Source: Bdellovibrio sp. qaytius
GTDB lineage: Bacteria > Bdellovibrionota > Bdellovibrionia > Bdellovibrionales > Bdellovibrionaceae
Direction: 5' to 3'
Assembly: GCA_004011035.1 (NCBI GenBank)
Contig: CP025734.1
Location: 704,001 to 768,000 of the forward strand
Length of the DNA stretch: 64,000 nucleotides
The translations under genes were made by a program, and so were the position numbers. How positions within the stretch are numbered: position 1 is the stretch's first letter; each line of letters begins with the position of its first letter. Shown one piece after another: positions 48,378 through 56,912 of this stretch. The notes under the pieces were generated by a model. It was not told where the DNA came from and did no database searches. It saw only the letters and a program-made list of their open reading frames with translations.

Positions 48378-48896
48378 TCAAAATAAATACATCAATGTAG
48401 CACTTGGGTAAGTGTCTTTTACGGTTCTGATTTCAGACAGTGCACTTGTTTTATCAGTTTTATAAACTGTGGTGCGATCAGAAACCTGAAACCCAATATG
48501 AAATTGCCCACCGATATGTTCAAGATACCCAAAATCAATTTGCGGGCCTTCACCATTTGTCCATGAACCGATTTTAGATAAAATATCGTAGTGACCTAAA
48601 ATAAACCAGCCACGCTCCCAATAATATCCGGCTGATGGGCCGTAAGCTTCGCCGGCTTCACTGCCAGCTTCATTGCGCGATTCAATCAGATAACGAAAAC
48701 CAAAAGTGGGGCCACCGCGCACAAAGTACAAAATGTTAATGTCCATTTTGTTCGAGTAAACCGAATTTTGAAAGCTGTCTTGATTTTGGCGCGAACTCAG
48801 GCCGCCCTGAAGAATAATCGAATACATACGCGGAGCCAGGGCTGCAAAGCTATTTAAAGAAAATAATAAAACGAAGAGAACACCCATCAAACGCAT
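48378..48896 (-). CDS. putative outer-membrane beta-barrel protein
   Basis: 172 residues. The signal peptide (LMGVLFVLLFSLNSFAALA) is followed by aromatic, amphipathic strands (YSIILQGGLSS, TFGFRYLIES, FHIGFQVSDRT) and a C-terminal Phe (ATLMYLF). The size suits an eight-strand barrel of the OmpW/OmpA-fold kind. It is convergent with the barrel gene of the giant operon, 10 bp away, and divergent from the next gene. Function unknown. Confidence 0.65.
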   Translation of the reverse strand: MRLMGVLFVLLFSLNSFAALAPRMYSIILQGGLSSRQNQDSFQNSVYSNKMDINILYFVRGGPTFGFRYLIESRNEAGSEAGEAYGPSAGYYWERGWFILGHYDILSKIGSWTNGEGPQIDFGYLEHIGGQFHIGFQVSDRTTVYKTDKTSALSEIRTVKDTYPSATLMYLF

Positions 48897-48952
48897 GACC
48901 CCTTCATTTTGTCACTTATCGGCCCACTGTCAATTGAGTAAACGGCAGGGCG

Positions 48953-48965
48953 TCTCATAATGAGA
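48953..48965. promoter_or_regulatory. TCTCAT-A-ATGAGA palindrome
   Basis: Perfect 6+1+6 inverted repeat 79 bp before the start of the exported protein at 49044 and 57 bp before the divergent barrel gene. It differs by one base from the palindrome at 56288-56300 upstream of the trypsin-like lipoprotein, suggesting a shared binding site. Confidence 0.35.
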
Positions 48966-49043
48966 TATAGGCTAAAACCAGGGTGGATTTGTAATTGCTG
49001 ATTAGATCTTCAACTAAAAAAAATAAAACGTGGAGGTTTAATA

Positions 49044-49490
49044 ATGAAATTATCAAAACTAGTTCTAGCGGGCGTACTTATGTGCGGTTCTATCGCTTTT
49101 GCTCAAGACGACGAAGTGATCACCGACGCTGAAATTCAAGAGAATTACGCTATTCAATGCGGAACTTTAGAAGAAATGGGTCAAGTCGTTGGACAAGATA
49201 TATCGACAGCCTCTGATGCAGATAAAAAAGAATTACAAGACATACGCCAAGTCAATTTTGACGTTTTAGTTGGTGGCCAAAAAGCGATTCAAAAACTTTT
49301 AGATGAAGGCAGCAAATCTGACACTGGCGGATTCGGTGCGGTCATCGCTTGTACTATGGTTGATCAAATGTCGTCTAGGATTTCTGAAAAAGGCTGTTTA
49401 AATATCGCAACTGGCGAAACGACAAAAGGCGAAGCAGGTATTGCTGCTTGTAAAGCTGTATTGGAATCCATTAAAGCAAAACAAAAATAA
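49044..49490 (+). CDS. small secreted protein of unknown function
   Basis: 148 residues with a standard signal peptide (MKLSKLVLAGVLMCGSIAFA) and strong GGAGG upstream. The mature part is helical and acidic with four Cys (QCGTL, IACTM, KGCLN, AACKA), probably paired in the periplasm. It is monocistronic, followed by a terminator. Family not recognised. Confidence 0.75.
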   Translation: MKLSKLVLAGVLMCGSIAFAQDDEVITDAEIQENYAIQCGTLEEMGQVVGQDISTASDADKKELQDIRQVNFDVLVGGQKAIQKLLDEGSKSDTGGFGAVIACTMVDQMSSRISEKGCLNIATGETTKGEAGIAACKAVLESIKAKQK

Positions 49491-49519
49491 TTCAAGCTCA
49501 CGAGCACGTAAATTCAGAG

Positions 49520-49555
49520 CAAAAAAAAGCCCCGGTACTTCTACCAGGGCTTTTT
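49520..49555 (+). terminator. rho-independent terminator
   Basis: Stem AGCCCcGGTA / TACCaGGGCT with a CTTC loop and one mismatch, flanked by an A-run upstream and TTTTT downstream. It lies about 35 bp after the secreted-protein gene. Confidence 0.8.
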
Positions 49556-49668
49556 CATTTTTAGGGCAGAAAAGCCCATAACATATATTGTTAATTCTCT
49601 TAAATTCGATCTCTAGGTGGTCTGAGAATTGAAAACGCCTAAGGTCTAAATTTAAAAAAGGAGTAAAT

Positions 49669-50511
49669 ATGTTTAAATTATTTTTTGCGCCATTAGGCGT
49701 TCTAATTCTTGTCGCGGCATTCTCGGGTTGTGGCAATACAGATGATAACAACGACGGTATTGGCAACTCGTCAGATTTAACGACGCAACAAATCGGTGAG
49801 GCCATGGTTTCAATCGATGAATCTAGCGGAAACGCAAGTGGCACAGTCATGAGCACAAATTATTTAGAAGCCTCATGCAGTGGAGCAAGTTTCGCCGCCT
49901 GCGGAGCCTCTATGGCAAATGCGGCGGTCAAAAATTTTGGCGGTTGTACAATTGCTGGTGGGCTTGTCAGTGTTTCAGGAACTGTAACATTGAGCTATAC
50001 AGGAACAGGTTCGGCAACATGCACAATTCCTGCAAGCGGTGACAGTGTTAGTCGTGTACCTGCATTTACAGCCACTCTTGTCGGAGGCGCAGCATTTACG
50101 GCATCAGCTCTATCGACAGGGCAAATTTTAACTCGCACAGGTGGCAGTAGTTTTACCTTAAACAATACAGGAATTCGCCGTGTTTACACTTCAGCAAGTG
50201 GAGCAACGTTAGCAGATATGACAACGATGACGACATCTGACATCACAATTTCTGGTACCACAAGAACAGACCGCGTAATTAACGGTGGTGCCCTGCAGGT
50301 CAAAAATAATTTGACCAGCCAAGTTTGCACGGCCACACCAAATAATGTGGCATGGACATCGATGACTTGTAATTGCCCAACCTCTGGAACTTGGACAGGC
50401 TCATGCTCAACCGGAGAATCTTTATCCGTAGCTTTTTCATCTACATGTGGACAAGTGGCGACAACCTTTGGTTCAACTTCAAAAACCTTAACTATTGATC
50501 GCTGTAACTGA
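49669..50511 (+). CDS. lipoprotein of unknown function
   Basis: 280 residues. The lipobox AFSGC gives lipidated Cys21; AAAAGGAG lies correctly before the ATG. The mature region starts with an Asp/Asn-rich linker (GNTDDNNDG) and continues as a Ser/Thr/Gly-rich beta-type sequence with about ten Cys, including the closely spaced CNC, so disulfides are likely. Composition resembles the giant repeat protein but no VNDAP repeats are present. No known domain recognised. Confidence 0.75.
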   Translation: MFKLFFAPLGVLILVAAFSGCGNTDDNNDGIGNSSDLTTQQIGEAMVSIDESSGNASGTVMSTNYLEASCSGASFAACGASMANAAVKNFGGCTIAGGLVSVSGTVTLSYTGTGSATCTIPASGDSVSRVPAFTATLVGGAAFTASALSTGQILTRTGGSSFTLNNTGIRRVYTSASGATLADMTTMTTSDITISGTTRTDRVINGGALQVKNNLTSQVCTATPNNVAWTSMTCNCPTSGTWTGSCSTGESLSVAFSSTCGQVATTFGSTSKTLTIDRCN

Positions 50512-50531
50512 GTACAAATATTTAGAGCAAA

Positions 50532-50563
50532 AAAAAAGCCCAGGATAAAAATCCTAGGCTTTT
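50532..50563 (-). terminator. bidirectional terminator between lipoprotein gene and fusA
   Basis: Stem AGCCcAGGAT / ATCCTaGGCT with an AAAA loop. On the minus strand (fusA side) it ends in a long T-run, a strong terminator; on the plus strand it ends in TTTT. Confidence 0.8.
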
Positions 50564-50569
50564 CGCTCA

Positions 50570-50634
50570 GACGGCAAGGACTAGACGTCCGCGATGCCGT
50601 CAGAAAGGCTGCTACGGATGGTAATCCGCGCAGC
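50570..50634. ncRNA. two compact two-part stem-loops, possible structured RNA
   Basis: Hairpin 1 is GACGGCA (50570-50576) with TGCCGTC (50595-50601), enclosing GGAC/GTCC. Hairpin 2 is GCTGC (50608-50612) with GCAGC (50630-50634), enclosing CGGAT/ATCCG with a GGTA loop. Both sit in the 3' region of the fusA mRNA before its terminator. They may be 3'-UTR structure, a processed small RNA or REP-like repeats; no known RNA family is matched. Confidence 0.35.
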
Positions 50635-50648
50635 GGTCGAATTAAAAC

Positions 50649-52760
50649 TTATTTATTTTCAGCAGCACGTTTAGCAGCGTACTTCTTAGCTAAATCGTCT
50701 TGAACGTTACGAGGAGCAGGCATGTACTTAGCAAATTCCATAGAGAACTCGCCTTTACCTTTAGTGCTTGAACGTAAATCAGTAGAGTAACCAAACATCT
50801 CTGTTAATGGAACTTCTGCTTCAATCGTTACAGTGCCTTCGATAGTAGTTGTACCTACGATAACACCACGACGTTGATTGATCTGACCAGTTGCTGGACC
50901 TTGATATTCTTCAGGTACAGTAGTTTCAAGTTTCATGATCGGCTCAAGAACTGTAGGTTTAGCTTTTTGGTAAACTTCACGCATTGCCGCCATAGCCGCA
51001 ATTTTGAACGCCATGTAAGATGAATCCACATCATGGTAAGAACCGTCTGTTAAATCAACTTCAACACCAACGATCGGGAAACCGATCATAGGGCCTTTTT
51101 TACATTGCTCATTGAAACCCTCTTCAACAGCTGGGATGAATTCTTTAGGAATACGACCACCCACAACTTTATTGTTGAATTTGAATACTGCGCCATCTTC
51201 TTGAGCTTCAAGAGGACGGATAGCACCAGAGATTTTCGCGAACTGACCAGAACCACCTGTTTGTTTTTTATGAGTGTATTCGTATTCAGCAGCGCCACCG
51301 ATAGTTTCACGGTAAGCAACTTGCGGTTGACCCACAGTTACTTCGCAGTTGAATTCGCGTTTCATACGCTCAACATAAATTTCTAAGTGAAGCTCGCCCA
51401 TTCCAGAGATGATCGTTTCGTTAGATTCTTCATCACGGTGAACGCGGAAAGTAGGATCTTCTTTACGAAACTTTTGTAAAGCTTTAGTAAAGTTGTTCGT
51501 TCCTTCTTTAGTTTTAGGAGCAATAGCTAATGAGATAACTGAATCAGCGATATGCATAGATTGCATAGAAGCATTGATTCTGTCGTCACAGAAAGTATCA
51601 CCAGATGCGCAATCGATACCGAACATTGCTACGATGTCACCAGCGTAAGCGATGTCAGTGTCTTCCATTTTATCAGAGTGCATACGAACAACGCGCGGTA
51701 CTTTAACCGATTTTTTGTTCGTTTGATTGATAATGAAGTCACCTTTTTTAAGAGTACCTTGGTAGATACGCATGTAAGTTAACTGACCGAATTGTGTTTC
51801 TTGTAATTTGAATGCAAGAGCAACAAGTGGCATGTCGTTATCAGTTTTTAAAGGAAATTTTTCTTCGCCTTTATTTAAGTCTAACGCCATTTCAGTTTTT
51901 TCAGTTGGATTTGGTAAGTAATAAGTTACGCCATCAAGTAAATGCTGAACGTTTTTATTTTTGAACGCAGATCCGCAGAATACTGGAACTAATTTTAATG
52001 AGATAACGCCTTTACGAACAGCAGCTTTCATTTCTTCTACTGTTGGCATTTCTTCCATTAAGAATTTTTCAGCAATACCATCATCGAAATCAGCTAATTT
52101 GCCGACTAATTCTTGTTGGTATTTTTTTGCGTCTTCAGCTAATTCAGCTGGCATTGGGATTTCAACGATATTTTCGCCGTCTTCACCTTGATTTTCGTAA
52201 GCTTTCATTGTGATTAAATCAACGATACCACGGTGCTTGTCTTCAAGACCGATTGGAATGTTAATCATTACTGCATTTAATTTTAATTTTTCAACTAAAG
52301 CATCTTTAACACGGAAAGGGTTTGCACCTTGACGGTCAAGTTTGTTGATAAATGCTAAACGAGGAACGCTGTAACGTTTCATCTGACGATCTACAGTGAT
52401 TGACTGAGATTGTACGCCAGAAACGCCGCAAAGTACTAGGATCGCTCCATCTAATACGCGAAGTGAACGTTCAACTTCTACTGTGAAGTCAACGTGCCCC
52501 GGTGTATCGATTAAGTTAATTGTATAATCTTTCCACTGAACTTGAGTTGCAGCAGATTGGATTGTGATCCCTTTTTCGCGCTCAAGATCCATAGAATCCA
52601 TTGTCGCGCCAACGCCATCTTTACCTTTTACTTCATGGATTTCGTGAATACGACCGCCGTAGAAAAGGATACGCTCAGATAAAGTAGTTTTTCCTGAGTC
52701 GATATGCGCTGAGATACCGATATTGCGGACTTTGTTAATGTCCCAAGGAGCTTTTGCCAT
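50649..52760 (-). CDS. fusA: elongation factor G, mitochondrial-EFG1/spd type
   Basis: 703 residues. Translocation GTPase of the ribosome. G-motifs are AHIDSGKTT (P-loop), RGITI-type switch ([11 protein letters not shown]), DTPGH and NKLD. The N-terminal third matches human mitochondrial EFG1 unusually well as I recall that family ([37 protein letters not shown]), marking the spdEFG1 subfamily of spirochaetes, planctomycetes and deltaproteobacteria rather than canonical EF-G1. Domains II-V are complete to the C-terminal [14 protein letters not shown]. In lineages with spdEFG1 a second paralogue often handles ribosome recycling; none is in this window. GAGGTT precedes the ATG, and a short hairpin lies in the leader. 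Confidence 0.94.
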   Translation of the reverse strand: MAKAPWDINKVRNIGISAHIDSGKTTLSERILFYGGRIHEIHEVKGKDGVGATMDSMDLEREKGITIQSAATQVQWKDYTINLIDTPGHVDFTVEVERSLRVLDGAILVLCGVSGVQSQSITVDRQMKRYSVPRLAFINKLDRQGANPFRVKDALVEKLKLNAVMINIPIGLEDKHRGIVDLITMKAYENQGEDGENIVEIPMPAELAEDAKKYQQELVGKLADFDDGIAEKFLMEEMPTVEEMKAAVRKGVISLKLVPVFCGSAFKNKNVQHLLDGVTYYLPNPTEKTEMALDLNKGEEKFPLKTDNDMPLVALAFKLQETQFGQLTYMRIYQGTLKKGDFIINQTNKKSVKVPRVVRMHSDKMEDTDIAYAGDIVAMFGIDCASGDTFCDDRINASMQSMHIADSVISLAIAPKTKEGTNNFTKALQKFRKEDPTFRVHRDEESNETIISGMGELHLEIYVERMKREFNCEVTVGQPQVAYRETIGGAAEYEYTHKKQTGGSGQFAKISGAIRPLEAQEDGAVFKFNNKVVGGRIPKEFIPAVEEGFNEQCKKGPMIGFPIVGVEVDLTDGSYHDVDSSYMAFKIAAMAAMREVYQKAKPTVLEPIMKLETTVPEEYQGPATGQINQRRGVIVGTTTIEGTVTIEAEVPLTEMFGYSTDLRSSTKGKGEFSMEFAKYMPAPRNVQDDLAKKYAAKRAAENK

Positions 52761-52785
52761 TTATAACCTCATGGTTTGCTTTTGG

Positions 52786-52801
52786 TCTGCCTACCGGCAG
52801 A
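52786..52801 (-). promoter_or_regulatory. hairpin in the fusA leader
   Basis: TCTGCC-nnnn-GGCAGA perfect 6-bp stem, 26 bp before the fusA start. A second copy of the same arms (TCTGCC-GCC-GGCAGA) lies at 52903-52917. They may be a small dispersed repeat or translational control elements. Confidence 0.35.
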
Positions 52802-53100
52802 ACTTTTGTTGTTTAACTTATTAAATAAAAATTAAGTAAAGATAAGGGTCTATCAGACTTTTTTCAGAGAGGCAAACGCTATGCTTGCCGCTCATTTTTT
52901 GATCTGCCGCCGGCAGACCCTATTCTAAAGGGCCGACACCTGTCGTCCTATTGCAACTCCAATGAGCATAGAGGAAGTTGTTTGTGAATTCACGTTTATC
53001 TCTAATACATTTGTTTTCAGCACTTTTGGTGTCTGTTGAATCGATAGTGGGCCTACTTATGCCGCAAATTAGGGATCTGGCTGAAAGGAACGTTCCTTCG

Positions 53101-53129
53101 TTGAATTTAACCATTACTTTAATTAATCT
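53101..53129 (+). promoter_or_regulatory. putative recQ promoter giving a leaderless mRNA
   Basis: TTGAAT (53101-53106), 17-bp spacer, TAATCT (53124-53129). The expected start of transcription coincides with the GTG start codon at 53136. Confidence 0.4.
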
Positions 53130-53135
53130 CATAAA

Positions 53136-54596
53136 GTGTCAGATTTAAATCAAACTCTTCAAAAACATTTCGGTTTTAACCAGTTTCGTGGTGCTCAAAA
53201 AGAAGTGATCGAGCGCTTGTTGGCAGGGCATTCAACATTAGCGTTGATGCCTACAGGCACGGGTAAAAGTTTGTGTTTTCAATTTATGGCGCACGTGCAA
53301 AAGCCCGGCGAACTAGTTTTAGTGGTTTCTCCGTTGATTGCCCTAATGCAAGATCAAACACAAAAAGCCATCGAAGTCGGCCTGCAAGCGACATTTATTA
53401 ATTCATCGATTTCAGGTGATGAAAAAGAAAAGCGCATTAAAAAAATGTCTCAGGGTGAATACCAAATTATTTTTGTAACGCCTGAACGTTTTAAAAAACC
53501 AGATTTTTTAGAAGCTATATTAAAACAAAAAATTTCTTTATTTGTTGTTGATGAAGCCCACTGCGTAAGTCTTTGGGGCCATGATTTCAGACCTGATTAC
53601 GCAAAATTAGGGTCTGTCATCGACAAATTAGGTAAACCCGTTGTTCTGGGTTTAACGGCGACAGCTACGATTCCGGTGCAGAAAGAAATTTGTTTGTCAC
53701 TGGGGCTTGAAACTGAACACGGCATTGTCACTAGCGGGATTGAACGCCCTGAATTAGCCTTAAAAGTTCAAGAAATTTACGGCGAAGACGAAAAATTTCA
53801 AGCAATGTATGATGTGATGTCAAAACATCCTGATCAATCAGGCATTGTGTATTTTTCATTGATTCAAACTTTAGAAAACTTTGGCCGCTTTTTACAAAAA
53901 CATAAATTTCCTTACTTAAAATATCACGGAGATTTAACTCCAGGGCAGCGTCGTCAAAATTTAAGTTCATTTATTAAAAATAAAACACGTTTAGATAATA
54001 TGTGGATGTTAGCGACACCAGCTTTTGGCTTGGGTGTTGATAAGCCCGATGTTCGCTTTGTTTTTCATAGCGAAATTCCCTCGACTTTAGAATCTTATTT
54101 TCAAGAAGTTGGGCGTGGTGGGCGTGATGGCCAACCGGCACAAGCGTGTTTATTTTATGATGAAGATGATGTTTCGATTCAAATGCAATTTTTAGACTGG
54201 GCTTATCCAGATAAAAACTTTATTTCAAAAGTATATTTTTTAATTCAAGATAATTTTGAACGTGTATCACAGCAGGGTTTTGATTTTTTACGCGAGCAAA
54301 TGACATTTAAAAATAAAAAAGACTTTCGCGTTCAATCTGCGGTCAGTATTTTGTTGCGTTGGGGTTGTTTAGAAGAAGTTGATACTTTATTTGGTTATAA
54401 GGCTTTGCAACAACCCGAAGAATCATTATTCACACAAGAAAATCAAGACGTTCTAAAAAAAGAACATCAAAAAAAATTACTAACGATTTTACAGTGGGTT
54501 AAAAATTCTGACGAATGCCGTATGAAACGCATTTATCTTTATTTTGGTCACTACATCGAAAAAGACTGCGGTATGTGTGATGTCTGCGTTAAATGA
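53136..54596 (+). CDS. recQ: RecQ-family ATP-dependent DNA helicase
   Basis: 486 residues, a short RecQ. Unwinds DNA 3' to 5' in recombination and repair. Motif 0 (FNQFRGAQ), Walker A GTGKS at 41-45, DEAH at 139-142, motif III GLTATAT, and motif [10 protein letters not shown] are present. The zinc-binding subdomain is represented by Cys461, Cys478, Cys481 and Cys484 at the extreme C-terminus; there is no HRDC domain. GTG start without a Shine-Dalgarno. It overlaps aat by 17 bp, so the two are cotranscribed. Confidence 0.9.
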   Translation: MSDLNQTLQKHFGFNQFRGAQKEVIERLLAGHSTLALMPTGTGKSLCFQFMAHVQKPGELVLVVSPLIALMQDQTQKAIEVGLQATFINSSISGDEKEKRIKKMSQGEYQIIFVTPERFKKPDFLEAILKQKISLFVVDEAHCVSLWGHDFRPDYAKLGSVIDKLGKPVVLGLTATATIPVQKEICLSLGLETEHGIVTSGIERPELALKVQEIYGEDEKFQAMYDVMSKHPDQSGIVYFSLIQTLENFGRFLQKHKFPYLKYHGDLTPGQRRQNLSSFIKNKTRLDNMWMLATPAFGLGVDKPDVRFVFHSEIPSTLESYFQEVGRGGRDGQPAQACLFYDEDDVSIQMQFLDWAYPDKNFISKVYFLIQDNFERVSQQGFDFLREQMTFKNKKDFRVQSAVSILLRWGCLEEVDTLFGYKALQQPEESLFTQENQDVLKKEHQKKLLTILQWVKNSDECRMKRIYLYFGHYIEKDCGMCDVCVK

Positions 54597-55209
54597 TTTT
54601 CCAGATCCATTAACCACCGAAATCATTGATGGCGTTATTGCTGTGGGTGGTGATTTAGATGCGCCGAATTTAAAGCTGTCATATAGCATGGGTATTTTTC
54701 CGTGGCCGCATGAAGGGTATCCGCTGCTGTGGTTTTGTCCTGATGAACGCGGCATTTTAGAATTTTCTGAACTTTATATTAATCGAAGTCTTGATAAATG
54801 GATTCGTAAATACGGGCCCTTGATAGAAGTCACAGTCAATAAAGTGTTTCCGCAAGTGATCGTTGAATGCCAGCAGCAACTGCGCGGTGGGCAAAAAGGC
54901 AGTTGGATCACGCCTGAAATTATTGAAGCTTACACTCAATTAAGCCAGCAGGGTAACGCCTTATCAGTTGAATGCTGGTTAGACGGCGAATTAATTTCTG
55001 GCATTTACGGAGTGAAAAGTAAAAATTATTTTAGCTGTGAAAGTATGTTCTTTAAAAAACCAAACGCTTCTAAATTTGCCTTTTTAAAGCTGGTTGAACA
55101 TTTAGAAACGCTGGGTTTTACCTGGATGGATTTACAAATGGTCACAGATGTTTGCGAATCTTTAGGTGGAAAATATATTTCACGCGCCGAATTTCTAGAA
55201 AGAATCTAG
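54580..55209 (+). CDS. aat: leucyl/phenylalanyl-tRNA--protein transferase
   Basis: 209 residues. It transfers Leu or Phe from tRNA to N-terminal Arg/Lys of proteins, marking them for ClpAP through the N-end rule. Motifs seen are [23 protein letters not shown], and the [12 protein letters not shown] loop, where canonical enzymes have WWSPDPR; the GNAT-like core with SGIYGVK, CESMFF and DLQM follows. The ATG at 54580 lies inside recQ and gives the normal N-terminus; a TTG 12 codons earlier is less likely. Stop TAG shares a CTAG with the convergent protease gene. Confidence 0.92.
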   Translation: MSALNDFPDPLTTEIIDGVIAVGGDLDAPNLKLSYSMGIFPWPHEGYPLLWFCPDERGILEFSELYINRSLDKWIRKYGPLIEVTVNKVFPQVIVECQQQLRGGQKGSWITPEIIEAYTQLSQQGNALSVECWLDGELISGIYGVKSKNYFSCESMFFKKPNASKFAFLKLVEHLETLGFTWMDLQMVTDVCESLGGKYISRAEFLERI

Positions 55210-56183
55210 ATCACTCTTGGAACTTCATATTTTTCCATGACGCGAATGGCTTCAGTCATCCAAGGTTTCAGAAAGTCTAAATTAAGAAAAAGGCTTTCGC
55301 CGTAACATGAATTAAAATCATTTTGCGGATCTTCTAATTTAATTTTAAAAGTCGCAATCGCAAGGCCTTGTAAGTAAAGCTCTTCACCACGTAGAGTAAA
55401 TATAGGTGCGCCCGAATCACCACCGCAAACACCTGAGGTAAATCTTTGGCTGCGCGTAAATGTTCGCTCTGCCAGTTCATTCAGAGACAGTGTCATTTGT
55501 GCTTTTATCAGTGTTCCTGATAGTGGGGGAATTTCTAAATTTTCGAATTGTTTTTTAAACAGAGGATCATCTTTAACTTTATTGTATTCGCTGATTCTTC
55601 CGTAACCGGCAACAATAGCATCAATACTAAAGTGTGCTAATTCTTTTGTCGTCAAATAAGCTACAGAGTGTTTGTCTTTAAAATAGGTATTGCTAAATTT
55701 AGCATTGGCAATCGGGCGATCTAATCTTAAGACGGCTACATCGTAACGGTGTGAGCGGTTTTCTGGTCCAGGCGGAACATTTCTTCGCTCTTCATCAGCT
55801 AAAGCTTCGCTGTAAGCTGTCGGAACACGGTAATCAACAATTTGATAAACTTGATCCATCTTGAGCGGTTGGTTAACATTTTCAGAAAAAATCACTCGCG
55901 CTTCATCAAGATTTGCAGCGCAATGAGCTGCTGTTAGAACGTAACGTTCATCAATAACAACACCACTACATAATCCAAACTTGTTAAACTTAGTGGGATC
56001 AGCAGGATCCAAAGCAAAGTTCTTGGCAATATAAACAGTGTGTCCATAGATCTGATCACTAGCCAATACGGGTTTGCCACGCAATACGCTGCCATCAATC
56101 TTGGTTTTATCCATGAAATTAGGGCCACCGCAGGCAGCAACAACCGAACTTAAAAATAGCAGAGCCCAAAGACGAATAGTCAT
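55206..56183 (-). CDS. trypsin-like serine protease lipoprotein (S1)
   Basis: 325 residues. Signal peptide with lipobox VVAAC, lipid Cys18. The catalytic triad is intact: His87 (LTAAHC), Asp148 (YDVAVLRL) and Ser257 (CGGDSGAP), with the usual Cys72-Cys88 disulfide positions. It should act tethered to the membrane, facing the periplasm or outside. A 35-residue insertion-like loop (VPPGPENRSHR) precedes the Asp. Substrate unknown; extracytoplasmic S1 proteases are abundant in Bdellovibrio-like bacteria. A TCTCA/TGAGA palindrome lies 105 bp upstream. Confidence 0.92.
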   Translation of the reverse strand: MTIRLWALLFLSSVVAACGGPNFMDKTKIDGSVLRGKPVLASDQIYGHTVYIAKNFALDPADPTKFNKFGLCSGVVIDERYVLTAAHCAANLDEARVIFSENVNQPLKMDQVYQIVDYRVPTAYSEALADEERRNVPPGPENRSHRYDVAVLRLDRPIANAKFSNTYFKDKHSVAYLTTKELAHFSIDAIVAGYGRISEYNKVKDDPLFKKQFENLEIPPLSGTLIKAQMTLSLNELAERTFTRSQRFTSGVCGGDSGAPIFTLRGEELYLQGLAIATFKIKLEDPQNDFNSCYGESLFLNLDFLKPWMTEAIRVMEKYEVPRVI

Positions 56184-56287
56184 GGCTTAAGCTATTTCAA
56201 GAATTATGCGCATTTGATTGAATTAAGGTGGGTTTGGCAAAGGGTCGACCGTCAAACTTAAGAGCGCCTGTTAGAGTTTTAACAGTG

Positions 56288-56300
56288 TCTCAAAATGAGA
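56288..56300. promoter_or_regulatory. TCTCA-AAA-TGAGA palindrome
   Basis: Inverted repeat upstream of the trypsin-like lipoprotein gene. It matches the 48953-48965 palindrome in 12 of 13 bases. Confidence 0.35.
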
Positions 56301-56331
56301 TTTTTGTAGCTCTAAAGCTACAGATTAAAAT

Positions 56332-56910
56332 TTAAAGATAAAGGTTGATCAGAACTAACCAGCTGAGAACCGAGAAAAACATAATCGTTAGATAAAAAAA
56401 GTGATCACTTAGTTTTTTATCGTCAGCGCCAAAAGATTTACCAGAGACGTCGAATTTTTTCATATCCATTTTTTGCGCTAGACCTTGAACCAGGTTGATT
56501 CTTTGAATGCGATCTAATTTATAAAAATGAACGGCGATTTCATTTGTGAAGTTATCATCTGGCGCAATGCGGATGACAATCGCATAACAAGCCATCGTTT
56601 CAGAACCGGGTACTGCAAATTGGATTTTGATAATTTCGCCAAGTTGCGGCGATAAATCGTTTGCGCAAATGAAAGAAAGGCCAGTCAACGAAACATTTCG
56701 TAATTCTGTTTTTTCTTCCCAAGGTAAACGCTCTGCGCCTGAAAAACGAATCAGATTATTATCCTGGGTATCCAGAATATATCGCGGAGATCGTGCATGG
56801 TAACGGGCCAAAGAGCTAGACATATTGCTTACATATCGGCTAGTCGGGTCGCGACCTGTAGATAGGATCTTGACTTGAACCAAACAATTTTCAGTCTTAA
56901 ACTGAGACAC
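56332..56910 (-). CDS. PilZ-domain protein with C-terminal membrane anchor
   Basis: 192 residues from GTG 56910, or 163 from ATG 56823. Both c-di-GMP-binding motifs of PilZ are visible: RxxxR as RYHAR near residue 36 and [DN]xSxxG as NVSLTG near residue 74. A single hydrophobic segment at the extreme C-terminus (FFYLTIMFFSVLSWLVLINLYL) should anchor it with the PilZ domain in the cytosol. The GTG lies two bases from the divergent ppk1 ATG, leaving no room for a promoter outside the coding regions, so the shorter start may be real. Confidence 0.78.
   Translation of the reverse strand: MSQFKTENCLVQVKILSTGRDPTSRYVSNMSSSLARYHARSPRYILDTQDNNLIRFSGAERLPWEEKTELRNVSLTGLSFICANDLSPQLGEIIKIQFAVPGSETMACYAIVIRIAPDDNFTNEIAVHFYKLDRIQRINLVQGLAQKMDMKKFDVSGKSFGADDKKLSDHFFYLTIMFFSVLSWLVLINLYL
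56870..56900 (+). promoter_or_regulatory. putative ppk1 promoter inside the PilZ gene
   Basis: TTGACT (56870-56875), 19-bp spacer, TCTTAA (56895-56900), with the ppk1 ATG only 12 bases after the -10. Spacer and -10 are imperfect. Confidence 0.3.
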
Positions 56911-56912
56911 TC

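Larger units (their letters stand above)
52761..53135. other. 375-bp intergenic region between fusA and recQ
   Basis: Divergent promoter region. It contains two TCTGCC/GGCAGA hairpins (52786-52801, 52903-52917) and the recQ promoter candidate at its right end. A 70-codon minus-strand frame at 52920-53132 has no start signal or protein-like composition and I do not call it. Confidence 0.5.

Noticed and set aside
50608-50634. tRNA-like fragment suggested by the GC-rich hairpin
   Set aside because: No T-loop consensus, no acceptor stem and too short for a tRNA.
52920-53132. 70-codon minus-strand open frame between fusA and recQ
   Set aside because: No Shine-Dalgarno, overlaps the recQ promoter region and one hairpin, and its composition is not protein-like.
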